Shown in pieces: positions 49,611-58,860 of a stretch of 64,000 bases of DNA. The position numbers and the translations under genes were made by a program. The notes under the pieces were generated by a model, which saw only the letters and a program-made list of their open reading frames with translations, did no database searches and was not told where the DNA came from. The stretch is from Jannaschia marina (GTDB lineage: Bacteria > Pseudomonadota > Alphaproteobacteria > Rhodobacterales > Rhodobacteraceae), in the NCBI RefSeq assembly GCF_013404595.1, contig NZ_JABVAX010000001.1, positions 248,001-312,000 of the forward strand. The letters run 5' to 3'. Position 1 is the first letter of the stretch. Every line of letters starts with the position of its first letter.

Positions 49611-50624
49611 ATGGATGACAGTGCGACGTCGGCGTGGCAGGTCGGAGGTGTGGCGGATGCGGTGCAAGAGACGGAAGCGGCGGCACGAGCGGCCTGGCCC
49701 GATCTGGCGCGGGCAGCCGGCTTGCCCGAGTGCGACTATCGGCTGGACGTCCTGCGGACGCGGGTGCAGCGCGGCGAGGTGCGCACCCTCCTGACGGTCG
49801 AAGCCGAGGGGCGCGCGCCGCTCGTTCTCAAGCTCGCGCGCGGCGAGGCGGAGGGCTGGTTCGAGAGCCAGGTGACGGCCCATCGCCGCGCGGAGGAGAT
49901 CCTTGCCGGGGCTGACGGTCTCGGAGTGCCGCGCCTGCTGGCCAGCGATGCGGCGCGACGGGCGATGCTGATGACGCGGGTGCCGGGGGTGCAGGCTCAC
50001 GATGCGATGGTGATGGCCCGGGACGAGACTACGCGGCTCGACCTGCTGCGCGCCTGCGCGCGGTGGGCCGGGCACCTCCATCGGGGCGGCACGGTCCAGT
50101 TCGGTCGCGTGAGGCCCGACCCGCTTCTGCGGCAGCTCGCGGCCTGGCGGACGGGCGTGGAAAACGGCTCTCTCGCCCTTCCGCAGCCGGTGGCGTTCCT
50201 GGAGGCGCTGACAGAGGTGGGCGCACGTCTCGAGACGGCGCGCGGGCGCAAGACGACGCGGGTGGTCGTGCACGGCGACCTGAGCCTGCGAAACCTGCTG
50301 ATCGACGGGGCCGACGTCCATGGCATCGACTTCGGAACGGTCGCGCTGCGCAGCCCTTCGGTCGATCTCGCGCGGCTCCTTGTGATGTACGGCACCTTCT
50401 TCGCCGCCGAAGGAGACGCGCGTGCCATTCTGACAAACGCGCGGGAGGCTGCTTTGGAGGCACACGCCGGCCGCTGGCGCGACGGCGTCGAACTCGACCC
50501 GTTGCTCGGAGTGGAGCTGCTGCGTCTCTGGCAGACGATCCCGAAAGGGCGTTGGTCGCGGGGCGCGATGAAGACCCATCGCTGGCGGGGCATCCGACGG
50601 ATGATGGCGGCAGTACTGGCCTAG
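49611..50624 (+). CDS. Aminoglycoside phosphotransferase (APH)-fold protein
   Basis: A 337-residue protein-kinase-like fold. The catalytic loop is VVHGDLSLRNLLID (Brenner motif with catalytic Asp and Asn) and the metal site is GIDFGTVAL. The phosphate-binding front (LTVEAEGRAPLVLKLARGE, with the Lys) is present. Members phosphorylate small molecules; resistance is only one possible role. Oriented against all surrounding translation genes, it sits between rimM and trmD. Its TAG stop shares a CTAG with the convergent rimM stop. The start at 49611 avoids overlap with the DUF1328 gene. Confidence 0.8.
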   Translation: MDDSATSAWQVGGVADAVQETEAAARAAWPDLARAAGLPECDYRLDVLRTRVQRGEVRTLLTVEAEGRAPLVLKLARGEAEGWFESQVTAHRRAEEILAGADGLGVPRLLASDAARRAMLMTRVPGVQAHDAMVMARDETTRLDLLRACARWAGHLHRGGTVQFGRVRPDPLLRQLAAWRTGVENGSLALPQPVAFLEALTEVGARLETARGRKTTRVVVHGDLSLRNLLIDGADVHGIDFGTVALRSPSVDLARLLVMYGTFFAAEGDARAILTNAREAALEAHAGRWRDGVELDPLLGVELLRLWQTIPKGRWSRGAMKTHRWRGIRRMMAAVLA

Positions 50625-51142
50625 GGCGCGTCGTCTTCGCCGTCACCGGGCATCAGGCCGTGGGGTGGGTCGACGATCAGCCGACCAGCCGAGAGGTCGA
50701 CGGTCGGCACCACGGCGCGGGTGAACGGCACGAGCACGGGCTTGCCCTTAACGCGCACCTCCAGCAGATCGCCGGCCCCGTGGTCATGGACGGCGTGCAC
50801 CCGGCCCAACGTGGCACCGCCGGTGTCGATGGCGGTGAGGCCGATCAGGTCGGAATGGTAGAATTCGTCGTCGGGCAGGGCGGGCAAGGCATCGCGATGC
50901 GCCCAGATCCGCTGCCCGCGCAGGGCGTCGGCGGCTTCCTTGTGGGGCACGCCGGCGAGGCGGACGGCATAGCCGCCCTTCACCGGGCGCACGACAGTCA
51001 GTTTTGCGCGGGTTCCGTCGTCGAGCGTGACAGAGCCGTAGTCGCCGATGGCGCTCGGCTCGGCACAGAAGCTCTTCACGCGCAGCTCGCCCCGCACGCC
51101 ATAGCTGCCCATGACGGCCCCGAGGCAGACGTGATCTTTCAC
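50621..51142 (-). CDS. rimM: Ribosome maturation factor RimM
   Basis: A 173-residue RimM: an N-terminal domain (VCLGAVMGSYGVRGELRVKSF) and a PRC-barrel (EFYHSDLIGLTAI, LEVRVKGKPVLVPFTRAVVP). It helps mature the 30S head by binding S19. It overlaps the small membrane gene start (ATGA) and belongs to the rpsP-rimM unit. Confidence 0.95.
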   Translation of the reverse strand: MKDHVCLGAVMGSYGVRGELRVKSFCAEPSAIGDYGSVTLDDGTRAKLTVVRPVKGGYAVRLAGVPHKEAADALRGQRIWAHRDALPALPDDEFYHSDLIGLTAIDTGGATLGRVHAVHDHGAGDLLEVRVKGKPVLVPFTRAVVPTVDLSAGRLIVDPPHGLMPGDGEDDAP

Positions 51143-51312
51143 AGCGGCACTCCGAACAAGACGACGGTCAGGCCCATGACCAGGGAACTGATCAGGATGC
51201 CCGCCCCGAGGAACCGCAACCAGCGCAGACGCGGCTGCAAAACGGCGACCACCGCGAAGGTCAGCACGAGGCTGCCGGCGGCCAGAAGCGGAATGGCGAC
51301 GTGGGCGGACAT
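51139..51312 (-). CDS. Small two-TM membrane protein between rpsP and rimM
   Basis: A 57-residue protein, MSAHVAIPLLAAGSLVLTFA then a Leu-rich loop RLRWLRFLG and a second TM ILISSLVMGLTVVLFG. No family is recognised. The stop overlaps the rimM ATG by 4 bases and the gene follows rpsP by 50 bases, so it is expressed with the ribosome maturation genes. Confidence 0.6.
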   Translation of the reverse strand: MSAHVAIPLLAAGSLVLTFAVVAVLQPRLRWLRFLGAGILISSLVMGLTVVLFGVPL

Positions 51313-51362
51313 CGAGCGAGATCGGGAGGAGCGGGCCGCGAGGGCCCGCCCCATCCGCATCG

Positions 51363-51788
51363 TTACTCGGCGCTCTCTTCGGCAGCGGCTTCCTCGGCGG
51401 GGGCCTCGTCCGCCGGGGCGGCGGCGGCTTCCGCGGCAGCGGCCTTGGCGGCTTCGGCCTTCTCGGCCTTCTCCTTGGCGCGCTCCTGCGCGGCCTTGCC
51501 GGGCTCGCCCTTCTTCAGGTTGGCGCGCTCCTTCTTGGGCAGCACGTCGGCGGCCTCGAGGAAGCGGGAGACGCGGTCGGTGGGCTGCGCGCCCTCGCCG
51601 AGCCAGTACTGCACGCGCTCCATGTTCATCTTCACGCGCTCTTCCGAGTCCTTCGGCAGGAGCGGGTTGTAGGTGCCCAGCTTCTCGATGAAGCGGCCAT
51701 CGCGGGCCATGCGGCTGTCGGCGGCGACGATGGAGTAGTGGGGACGCTTCTTGGAGCCGCCGCGGGCGAGGCGAATTTTCATAGCCAT
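51363..51788 (-). CDS. rpsP: 30S ribosomal protein S16 with Ala/Glu-rich tail
   Basis: A 141-residue S16. The core ([20 protein letters not shown] ... [16 protein letters not shown], about 1-85) is standard. Residues about 95-141 form a low-complexity tail rich in Ala, Glu and Lys ([20 protein letters not shown]), a frequent extension in alphaproteobacteria. It heads the rpsP-rimM segment and follows the chorismate mutase gene by 26 bases. Confidence 0.96.
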   Translation of the reverse strand: MAMKIRLARGGSKKRPHYSIVAADSRMARDGRFIEKLGTYNPLLPKDSEERVKMNMERVQYWLGEGAQPTDRVSRFLEAADVLPKKERANLKKGEPGKAAQERAKEKAEKAEAAKAAAAEAAAAPADEAPAEEAAAEESAE

Positions 51789-51814
51789 GGGTATAGTCCT
51801 TCGGTTTGAGTATC

Positions 51815-52111
51815 TTACGACTGATGTTGCTTATGGTGGTGGATGACTTCCTCGATGATGAAGGCGAGGAATTTCTTGGCGAAGACGGGATCGAGCCCGG
51901 CTTCTTCGGCGAGCTTTTCAAGCCGCGCGATCTGAATGGCCTCCCGGTTCGGGTCGGAGGGCGGAAGGTCGTGGTCTGCCTTGAGCGCGCCCACCGCCTG
52001 GGTGTGCGAGAACCGTTCGGCCAGCGTGTAGACGAGGATGGCGTCGAGCCGGTCGATGCTGGCGCGATGGCCGGCGAGCACCTCGGCGGCGCGGGTCACG
52101 GCGTCGGTCAC
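51815..52111 (-). CDS. Chorismate mutase (AroQ class)
   Basis: A 98-residue all-helical AroQ chorismate mutase: [31 protein letters not shown], then [41 protein letters not shown]. It converts chorismate to prephenate for Phe/Tyr synthesis. The GTG start at 52111 overlaps the previous stop (GTGA). Finding it between ffh and rpsP is odd functionally; the arrangement suggests insertion into the operon. Confidence 0.9.
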   Translation of the reverse strand: MTDAVTRAAEVLAGHRASIDRLDAILVYTLAERFSHTQAVGALKADHDLPPSDPNREAIQIARLEKLAEEAGLDPVFAKKFLAFIIEEVIHHHKQHQS

Positions 52112-52440
52112 AGGCCCAGCTCCTCTGCGGTGGCACCCTCGAGCAGGGGGCGGGTGAACGACCGGTCGTAGCGGCGGATGCAGTGCGACCTTCTGGCGAA
52201 GTCGTAGGCGCGCAAGCACTCGGCATCCTCCCACATCGCCGCGCGATAGGCCTCGTAGGCGGCGAGCGACGGGAAGGAGAAGTGGCAATAGGCCACGTCG
52301 TTCGGCCCCTCGTGCGGCAGGTGGTAGCCGTGATGGGTGCCACCCATGGCAGGCACCTTGGCAAGCCAGAAGCGCGCGTAGGTCTCGAACTCCGCGAGCT
52401 TGTCGGGCTCTATCTCGTAACGGACGGTGCAGGTAATCAT
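52108..52440 (-). CDS. NIPSNAP-like small protein
   Basis: A 110-residue protein, MITCTVRYEIEPDKLAEFETYARFW then MGGTHHGYHLP and FSFPSLAAYEAYRAAMWED, matching the dimeric alpha-beta barrel pattern of NIPSNAP proteins. Function unknown. It overlaps the GNAT gene upstream and the chorismate mutase gene downstream by 4 bases each. Confidence 0.75.
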   Translation of the reverse strand: MITCTVRYEIEPDKLAEFETYARFWLAKVPAMGGTHHGYHLPHEGPNDVAYCHFSFPSLAAYEAYRAAMWEDAECLRAYDFARRSHCIRRYDRSFTRPLLEGATAEELGL

Positions 52441-52955
52441 GCGGTGACCTCGTGAACCCAGATGGTGCAGTCGGGGTCGTGCGCGGCGGCCTCGCCGCTG
52501 TCGACGGCCCCCAGACGCCGGGCCACCCCGATCGAGCCGGTGTTCCTCCGGTCGATATAGCTGACGATGCGCTGCCAATGGCCGGCGTGCCCTTCGGCGA
52601 CAGCCCAGTCGAGCGCGGCGCGGGCGGCTTCGGTCGCGTAACCCTTGCCTGTGGCAGAAAACAGCGACCAGCCCAGCTCTACGTCGTTACGTCCGCCGGG
52701 CAGGTGAAACCCGCAGGACCCGACGCAGCCGGTCCCGTCGTCGATCGTCCACCAGCCGAAACCGCGCAGGGGCCAATGCCCCCTGTCGTTGGCCAGCACC
52801 TGCCATGCGGCAGTCGCGTCGAGCGGGCCGCCGATGATGTGACTGCGCTCGGAGGCGTAGAAAGCGGCATAGGCAGCATGGTCCTCTGCACAGGGCGCGC
52901 GGAGGATCAGGCGCTCAGTCGTGAGCGTGGGGATATGGGCGAGTTTGTCGGTCAT
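52437..52955 (-). CDS. GNAT acetyltransferase (RimJ-like), copy 1
   Basis: A 172-residue GNAT of the Acetyltransf_3 type. It starts MTDKLAHIPTLTTERLILRAP and has the acetyl-CoA loop SATGKGYATEAARAALDWA; GWWTIDDGTGCVGSCGFHLPG is the central strand region. It overlaps the neighbouring GNAT gene by 4 bases and is paralogous to it. Substrate unknown. Confidence 0.88.
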   Translation of the reverse strand: MTDKLAHIPTLTTERLILRAPCAEDHAAYAAFYASERSHIIGGPLDATAAWQVLANDRGHWPLRGFGWWTIDDGTGCVGSCGFHLPGGRNDVELGWSLFSATGKGYATEAARAALDWAVAEGHAGHWQRIVSYIDRRNTGSIGVARRLGAVDSGEAAAHDPDCTIWVHEVTA

Positions 52956-53455
52956 GCGCCCGCCCGATGCAGCCAGGCGATGGCATCCGCATTGTGGGTT
53001 GGCGCGCGACCGGGCGTGGCCCCAAGCCGCCGTGCCACCGCCTCGGAGGCAGTATTACCGTACAGAATGTTCGAAGTCAGCCGGTCATTGTCCGAAAGCC
53101 ACCAGTCGCGGGCACAGCGCGCCGCCTCCGTCGCAAATCCTTGTCCGCGCCCGCGGGCGAAGAGCAGCCAACCGAGTTCCGGTTCTTCGTGGGAGGGAGG
53201 CGCATGTATCCCGCATGTTCCGACCGGGCCGGTCCTGTCGTCGATCGTCCACCAGCCAAAGCCGCGCAAGGCCCAGTGACCCAGATCGGCACAGAACCGT
53301 TGCCACGCATCCCGCATCGACAATGGACCACCGACCGGGACGGACCCATCTCCGGCGTAGAATTCGGCATAGGCCTGGAAATCCTCGATGAGCGGCGCGC
53401 GGAGGATCAGGCGCTCGGTCGTGAGCGTGGGGATATGGGCGAGGCTGTCGGTCAT
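52952..53455 (-). CDS. GNAT acetyltransferase (RimJ-like), copy 2
   Basis: A 167-residue GNAT. It opens MTDSLAHIPTLTTERLILRAP, which is nearly identical to copy 1, and the GHWALRGFGWWTIDD segment is also shared, so the two arose by tandem duplication. The acetyl-CoA loop is RGRGQGFATEAARCARDW. It overlaps both flanking genes by 4 bases. Substrate unknown. Confidence 0.88.
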   Translation of the reverse strand: MTDSLAHIPTLTTERLILRAPLIEDFQAYAEFYAGDGSVPVGGPLSMRDAWQRFCADLGHWALRGFGWWTIDDRTGPVGTCGIHAPPSHEEPELGWLLFARGRGQGFATEAARCARDWWLSDNDRLTSNILYGNTASEAVARRLGATPGRAPTHNADAIAWLHRAGA

Positions 53456-54003
53456 GCCGCCGCGCTCCTGTAGCGCCAGACGTGGACCGGTTCGGCCAGG
53501 GCGGCCTCTGCCGCCGCGTCGCGCGTGGCTCCGAGGCGGGCCGCGAGGGCGTTCGAGGCGACGTTCGCCGGATCGACGTAGCTGACGAGCGTGCCGAGGA
53601 GCTGCATTCCGTGGTCGCGTGCGGCGGCGGCGGCCTCGGTCGCATAGCCCTGTCCGCGCGCTTCGGGGCGGAACATGTAACCCAGTTCCGGCTCGGCGTC
53701 GCCCCATTCGAGACCGACCATGACGAAACCCAGCACCTCGCCCGCGCGGGTCGTCACCGTCCAGAGGCCGTGGCCGTGCAGGAGCCAGGCGGCGGTGTAG
53801 ACGGCGAAGTCCGCCCATGCGTCCTCGGGCGAGACGGGGCCGTCGGGCCAGTCCGCCAGGATCGCCGTCCAGACCGGAAGGTCCCCCATTTCGGGCGCGC
53901 GCAGCCGCAGGCGCGGCGTCTCCAGCACCGGCAGCGCGGCGGCATGGCGCGCTGCGACGCGGGCGGCCTGCCCGGTCGGGGGTTGGGTGCAGCGCATTGT
54001 CAC
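53452..54003 (-). CDS. GNAT acetyltransferase, third member of the tandem set
   Basis: A 183-residue GNAT with TPRLRLRAPEMGDLPVWTAIL and the CoA loop FRPEARGQGYATEAAAAARDHG, more diverged than the other two copies. A GTG at 54003 overlaps the ffh stop (GTGA); the ATG two codons later (53997) is the alternative. It likely came from the same duplication series. Substrate unknown. Confidence 0.87.
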   Translation of the reverse strand: MTMRCTQPPTGQAARVAARHAAALPVLETPRLRLRAPEMGDLPVWTAILADWPDGPVSPEDAWADFAVYTAAWLLHGHGLWTVTTRAGEVLGFVMVGLEWGDAEPELGYMFRPEARGQGYATEAAAAARDHGMQLLGTLVSYVDPANVASNALAARLGATRDAAAEAALAEPVHVWRYRSAAA

Positions 54004-55481
54004 TTCTTGCCGCCGAAGCCCTTGGGCAGTGTCATGCCGCCGGGAATGCCGCCCATGCCGGGCATCCCTTTCATCGAGCCGAGCTGCTTGGAGGCCGCTT
54101 CCAGAGCCGCAGGGTCCATCTGCGATGGGTCGGGCATACCCTTGCCGCCCATCATGGCCATGGCCTTCTTTAGCATCCCGCCCTTGCCCATCTTCTTCAT
54201 CATGTCGGCCATCTGCCGGTGCATCTTGAGAAGCTGGTTCAGTTCCTGCACCTGAAGGCCTGCGCCGGCGGCGATGCGCTTCTTGCGGCTGGCCTGCAGG
54301 ATCGCGGGCTGGGCGCGCTCGCGCTTCGTCATGGAGTCGATCAGGGCGATCTGGCGGCGCAGGATACTGTCATCGAGACCGGCCTTGTCCATCTGCTTGG
54401 CCATCTTCCCCATGCCGGGCATCATGCCCATCATCCCTTCCATGCCGCCCATCTTCTGCATCTGCAGAAGCTGCCCCTTGAGGTCGTTCATGTTGAAGAG
54501 CCCCTTCTGGAAGCGCTTCATCATGCGCTCCTGGGCCTCGACCTCCATGACCTCTTGGGCCTTCTCGACCAGGGCAACGATATCGCCCATGCCGAGGATG
54601 CGGCCGGCGATGCGCTCGGGCTCGAAGGTTTCGAGCGCGTCCATCTTCTCGCCGAGGCCCACGTAGCGGATCGGCTTGCCGGTGACGGCGCGCATCGACA
54701 GCGCGGCACCGCCGCGGCCATCGCCGTCCATCCGGGTGAGAACCACGCCTGTGACGCCGACCTTGGCGTCGAACTCCTCAGCCACCTCGACGGCGACCTG
54801 ACCGGTGAGCCCGTCGACCACCAGAAGCGTCTCGCGCGGCTCGACGGCGGCGTGGACCTGCTGGACTTCGTCCATCAGGACCTGGTCGATCTGGAGGCGT
54901 CCGGCGGTGTCGAGCATGTAGACGTCGTAGCCGCCCAGGGACGCCTGCTGCTTGGCGCGCTTGGCGATGTCGACGGGGGCCTGGCCGGGCACGATGGGCA
55001 GGGTGTCGACGCCGATCTGGCCACCCAGGATCGCCAGCTGCTCCATGGCGGCCGGGCGGTTCACGTCGAGCGACGCCATCAGCACGCGTTTGCCGTCCTT
55101 TTCCTTCAGGCGCTTGGCCAGCTTGCCGGTCGTGGTCGTCTTGCCCGAGCCCTGCAGGCCGACCATCAGGATCGGCGCGGGCGGATTGTCGATCTTGAGG
55201 GGCGCGATGCCGTCCTCGCCGGCGAGGACCAGCTTCAGCTCGTCATGGACGATCTTGATGACCTGCTGGCCCGGGGTGATCGACTTGGTGACGGCGGCCC
55301 CGGTGGCCTTCTGCGTGACGCGCTTGACGAAGTCGCGCGCCACCGGGAGCGAGACATCGGCCTCCAGCAGGGCCACGCGGACCTCGCGCATGGCGGTGCG
55401 GACGTCGTCCTCGGACAGCGCGCCCTGCTTGGTCAGGCGGTCGAAAACGCCGCCCAGGCGGTCTGACAGGCTCTCGAACAT
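54000..55481 (-). CDS. ffh: Signal recognition particle protein Ffh
   Basis: A 493-residue SRP54 GTPase. It has an N-domain start [21 protein letters not shown]1 [19 protein letters not shown]3 [10 protein letters not shown]4 [14 protein letters not shown], and a Met-rich M domain that binds 4.5S RNA and signal peptides ([20 protein letters not shown]). It delivers nascent membrane proteins to FtsY. First gene of the minus-strand translation cluster. Confidence 0.97.
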   Translation of the reverse strand: MFESLSDRLGGVFDRLTKQGALSEDDVRTAMREVRVALLEADVSLPVARDFVKRVTQKATGAAVTKSITPGQQVIKIVHDELKLVLAGEDGIAPLKIDNPPAPILMVGLQGSGKTTTTGKLAKRLKEKDGKRVLMASLDVNRPAAMEQLAILGGQIGVDTLPIVPGQAPVDIAKRAKQQASLGGYDVYMLDTAGRLQIDQVLMDEVQQVHAAVEPRETLLVVDGLTGQVAVEVAEEFDAKVGVTGVVLTRMDGDGRGGAALSMRAVTGKPIRYVGLGEKMDALETFEPERIAGRILGMGDIVALVEKAQEVMEVEAQERMMKRFQKGLFNMNDLKGQLLQMQKMGGMEGMMGMMPGMGKMAKQMDKAGLDDSILRRQIALIDSMTKRERAQPAILQASRKKRIAAGAGLQVQELNQLLKMHRQMADMMKKMGKGGMLKKAMAMMGGKGMPDPSQMDPAALEAASKQLGSMKGMPGMGGIPGGMTLPKGFGGKK

Positions 55482-55715
55482 CCCAACTCTCCTTCTCTGG
55501 CGGACCCCCGATGTGGGCACCCGCGGCGAAATGCACAAACGCCCCCGCGGGCGTATAACGCTGGCGGAGGGCGATCCCGACACGATTGCCGGGACCGGAA
55601 GTCTGTCGCTTCCGGATCGTTGGGGCGGCGATACGGCGCGGGCCCCGCGGAGTCAACCCACGGTGCGTTGCGGCCGCGATGCCTGCGGAGTAGCCGGACA
55701 CAAAAGGAGCGCGCC

Positions 55716-56177
55716 ATGGAAACGATCTACGACAACCTGCAGCAGCTCGGGGGCAAGACCGAACTGCCCGAGAGCCCGGAGGCGGCCGTTCTGGAGCGGG
55801 TGCAGAACCCTCAGGCGGAGGTCGACTACTGCGTGCGCTTCACCGCGCCCGAGTTCACCTCGCTTTGCCCGATGACGGGCCAGCCCGACTTCGCCCATCT
55901 GGTCATCGACTACGTGCCCGGCGACTGGCTCGTGGAGTCGAAATCGCTCAAGCTGTTCCTCGGGGCCTTCCGCAATCACGGGGCCTTCCACGAGGATTGC
56001 ACCGTCTCGATCGCGCGACGGCTCGTCGCGGAGCTCGACCCCCGATGGCTGCGCATCGGGGGCTATTGGTATCCGCGCGGAGGCATCCCGATCGACGTCT
56101 TCTGGCAGACCGGCGCGGTGCCCGAGGGCGTCTGGATCCCCGACCAGGGCGTTCCGCCCTATCGCGGTCGGGGCTAG
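55716..56177 (+). CDS. queF: NADPH-dependent preQ0 reductase QueF
   Basis: A 153-residue unimodular QueF. The active-site Cys lies in [20 protein letters not shown], the substrate Asp follows, and [20 protein letters not shown] is the signature. It reduces 7-cyano-7-deazaguanine to preQ1 for queuosine in tRNA. AAAGGAG lies 7 bases upstream. I see no clear preQ1 riboswitch upstream. It converges on azoR. Confidence 0.95.
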   Translation: METIYDNLQQLGGKTELPESPEAAVLERVQNPQAEVDYCVRFTAPEFTSLCPMTGQPDFAHLVIDYVPGDWLVESKSLKLFLGAFRNHGAFHEDCTVSIARRLVAELDPRWLRIGGYWYPRGGIPIDVFWQTGAVPEGVWIPDQGVPPYRGRG

Positions 56178-56179
56178 GA

Positions 56180-56758
56180 TCAGGCGGCGAGGCGGGCGAT
56201 CTCGGCCCGCGCCTCGGCCACGGCGGCCTCGCCCTTCTGGGCCTGCGCGTCCGCGGCGACGAAGGTGACGTCGTCGATCCCGATGAAGCCCAGCACATGG
56301 CGCAGGTAGCCGGTCGCGAAGTCGATGTCCGAGCCCATGGGCGTGCCGCCGGACGCCACGGCCACGATGGCGCGCTTGCCGGAGAGAAGACCGACCGGTC
56401 CGGTATCGGTGTATTTGAACGTCAGCCCGGCGCGGGCGACGAGGTCGATCCAGGCCTTGAGCGCGCCGGGGACGGAGAAGTTGTAGATCGGGAGGCCGAT
56501 CAGAAGCGTGTCGGCGGCCGTCACCTCGCCGACGAGCGCGTCGGAGAGCGCAAGGGTCTGCTTCTGTTCGTCGCTGCGGGCGTCGGCCGGCGTGAAATTC
56601 GCTGCGACCCAATCTCCGTCGATCAGCGGCAGCGGGTCGCGGGCGAGATCGCGGCGTGTCGTCTCGCCGCCGAGGTGGGCCTCGATCTCGTCGAGCAGGC
56701 CGCGGGTCACGGAGCCCTCGGTGCGTGCGGAGGCGTCGATGCGGAGGATGCGGGGCAT
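56180..56758 (-). CDS. azoR: FMN-dependent NADH-azoreductase
   Basis: A 192-residue flavodoxin-fold reductase: MPRILRIDASARTEGSVTRGL (FMN phosphate loop), then LIGLPIYNFSVPGALKAWIDLVARAGLTF and VASGGTPMGS, the AzoR set. It reduces quinones and azo dyes, probably to relieve quinone stress. A 239-base gap separates it from a divergent LysR gene that may control it. Confidence 0.92.
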   Translation of the reverse strand: MPRILRIDASARTEGSVTRGLLDEIEAHLGGETTRRDLARDPLPLIDGDWVAANFTPADARSDEQKQTLALSDALVGEVTAADTLLIGLPIYNFSVPGALKAWIDLVARAGLTFKYTDTGPVGLLSGKRAIVAVASGGTPMGSDIDFATGYLRHVLGFIGIDDVTFVAADAQAQKGEAAVAEARAEIARLAA

Positions 56759-56997
56759 GGGCTGTCCTTTCGGTTGCATTCGACCGAGACGATAAGCATC
56801 GGATCCGCGTGCGACATTCCGCGAAATCACAACAGGCCTGTGCGTTAGGGAACGATCGGCGGCCGGTCGCCGACACCGCCCGGAAAGCCGAGCCAGTGGC
56901 GGGTTTTAGACCGGTTTGCGCTCCGAAGGCTTGATACTGGCGGGAGGTCTGTGCGGATGATAACCAGTGCGCACAGAAAGCGTGGAGAGGTGCACAG

Positions 56998-57891
56998 ATG
57001 GCCTTCAACGATTGGGACGAGGTCCGCACGGCGTTCCAGGTCGCGCGGCTGGGCACGGTCTCAGGTGCGGCGCAGGCGCTCGGCGTCCACCATGCGACCG
57101 TCATCCGTCACATCGACAGCCTCGAGGGAAAGCTCGGCACGAAGCTCTTCCAGCGCCACGCGCGGGGCTATACGCCGACCGAGGCCGGACAGGACCTGCT
57201 GAAGGTGGCGCAATCGACCGACGACCAACTCGCGCAGCTCGCCAATCGCATCAAGGGCCGCGGCAACGAGGTGACGGGCGACCTCATCATCACCTCCATC
57301 GCCGTGCTTGCCCCCCTACTGTCGCCGGCGCTCGCCGCCTTCCGGGAAGAGCATCCGGAGCTGACGATCAAGTTCCTGACCGACGAGCGGCTCTTCCGGC
57401 TGGAATACGGCGAGGCCCATGTGGCCGTGCGCGCCGGCAACCCGCCGGATCAGCCCGACAACGTGGTGCAGAAGTTCTATCATCAGGACTTCGCGCTCTT
57501 CGCGTCCAAGGCTTACATCGCCAAGCACGGCCGGCCCGAGAACCTCGAGGACGTGGGCGACCATGTTTTCATCGGCTCCGCCGACGACGTGCCGCGCGCG
57601 CCCTTCTTCGCCTGGATGAAGAAGCACATTCCGGCCGAGAACATCGGCTATCAGGTCAACCAGATCACCGCGGCCCGCCCGGCGATGCTGGCCGGGCTCG
57701 GCATCGGGTTCTCCACCACCTGGGCGGAGAAGGATTGCGACGAGACCGAGATGATCTTCGGTCCGCGCCCGGAGTGGAACAGCCAGCTCTGGCTCGTCAC
57801 CCATGTCGACCTGCACCGGACGGCCAAGGTTCAGACGTTCCTGTCCTTCCTCAAGGAGTGGTCGAGCCGCTGGCCCGAGCCCGAGAGCTGA
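56998..57891 (+). CDS. LysR-family regulator divergent from azoR
   Basis: A 297-residue LTTR. Winged helix: DEVRTAFQVARLGTVSGAAQALGVHHATVIRHIDSLEGKLGTKLFQR; the effector domain follows. A repeat of GTGCACAG-type sequences lies just upstream (about 56969-56995). Its position suggests control of azoR, and the EamA gene starts 5 bases after its stop, probably in the same operon. Confidence 0.9.
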   Translation: MAFNDWDEVRTAFQVARLGTVSGAAQALGVHHATVIRHIDSLEGKLGTKLFQRHARGYTPTEAGQDLLKVAQSTDDQLAQLANRIKGRGNEVTGDLIITSIAVLAPLLSPALAAFREEHPELTIKFLTDERLFRLEYGEAHVAVRAGNPPDQPDNVVQKFYHQDFALFASKAYIAKHGRPENLEDVGDHVFIGSADDVPRAPFFAWMKKHIPAENIGYQVNQITAARPAMLAGLGIGFSTTWAEKDCDETEMIFGPRPEWNSQLWLVTHVDLHRTAKVQTFLSFLKEWSSRWPEPES

Positions 57892-57895
57892 CGCA

Positions 57896-58792
57896 GTGAC
57901 ACCGGCGACGCAGGGGCATCTGGCGATGCTCCTGTTTTCGGCATTGGTGGCGGGATCGTTCCCGCTCGGCGCGGCTGCGGCGAACGACATCTCGCCGCTC
58001 GCGCTCAACGCCGTGCGCTTCGTGCTGGCGGCGGCGATCATCGGGGCGGCGGTGGCCGTGACCGGTGGCGTGTCTCGCGATGCCTGGCGGGCCCCGTGGC
58101 GCTACGGCGTCCTCGGCGGGGTCTTCGCGGTCTACTTCGTCCTGATGTTCGAAGGGTTGAAGACGGCGGTGCCGGTGTCCGCCGCAGCGGTCTTCACGCT
58201 GACGCCGGTCATGGCTGCGGGCTTCGGGTGGCTCCTGCTGCGGCAGGTCACGACCCCACGTATCGCCCTGGCCCTCGCGCTCGGGGCTTTCGGGGCGCTC
58301 TGGGTGATCTTTCGCGGCGACCTTGCGGCGCTCCGGGCCTTCGACGTGGGCCGGGGCGAATGGATCTATCTGCTCGGCTGCGCGGCCCACGCCGTCTATA
58401 CGCCGCTCGTACGCCGGCTGAATCGGGGCGAGAGCGCACTCGTCTTCACGTTCGGCACGCTTTGCGCCGGGGCGTTTGCCCTCGTCGCCGTGGGGCTGCC
58501 GGCACTGCTGGCCACCGACTGGACGGCGCTGCCGGCGCGGGTCTGGGTCGCGATCGGCTACACCGCTGTGTTCGCCTCGGCGGCGACGTTCACTCTCTTG
58601 CAGTTCGCCTCACTGCGCCTGCCAGCATCGAAGGTAATGGCCTATACATACCTCGTCCCGGCCTGGGTCGCGCTCTGGTCGGTGGCGCTCGGTGGCGCGC
58701 TTCCCCCGGCGGGTATCGCCCTCGGTGTCCTGGTGACGGTGCTCGCGCTCCTCCTGTTGCTCCGGGACGACGACGCGCGCAATTCGATCTGA
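57896..58792 (+). CDS. DMT superfamily (EamA) transporter
   Basis: A 298-residue protein with ten TM helices in two EamA repeats (LMFEGLKTAVPVSAAAVFTLTPVMAAGF in the first; LLQFASLRLPASKVMAYTYLVPAW in the second). GTG start. It likely exports a metabolite or drug; the substrate is unknown. It follows the LysR gene by 4 bases between stop and start. Confidence 0.87.
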   Translation: MTPATQGHLAMLLFSALVAGSFPLGAAAANDISPLALNAVRFVLAAAIIGAAVAVTGGVSRDAWRAPWRYGVLGGVFAVYFVLMFEGLKTAVPVSAAAVFTLTPVMAAGFGWLLLRQVTTPRIALALALGAFGALWVIFRGDLAALRAFDVGRGEWIYLLGCAAHAVYTPLVRRLNRGESALVFTFGTLCAGAFALVAVGLPALLATDWTALPARVWVAIGYTAVFASAATFTLLQFASLRLPASKVMAYTYLVPAWVALWSVALGGALPPAGIALGVLVTVLALLLLLRDDDARNSI

Positions 58793-58860
58793 TTTCGCCA
58801 TTCCCGCGCCCAATTGCGCGACGAAGGTCCACATCCGTCAATCGCACCGGAGATGGACCT

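Noticed and set aside
49611..50624. Aminoglycoside resistance gene
   Set aside because: The APH fold is shared by many small-molecule kinases, and no mobile element or resistance context is present; a resistance claim is not supported.
55482..55715. preQ1 riboswitch upstream of queF
   Set aside because: I could not find the compact preQ1 stem with an A-rich tail and C-rich loop before the ribosome site; only a short GC hairpin is present.
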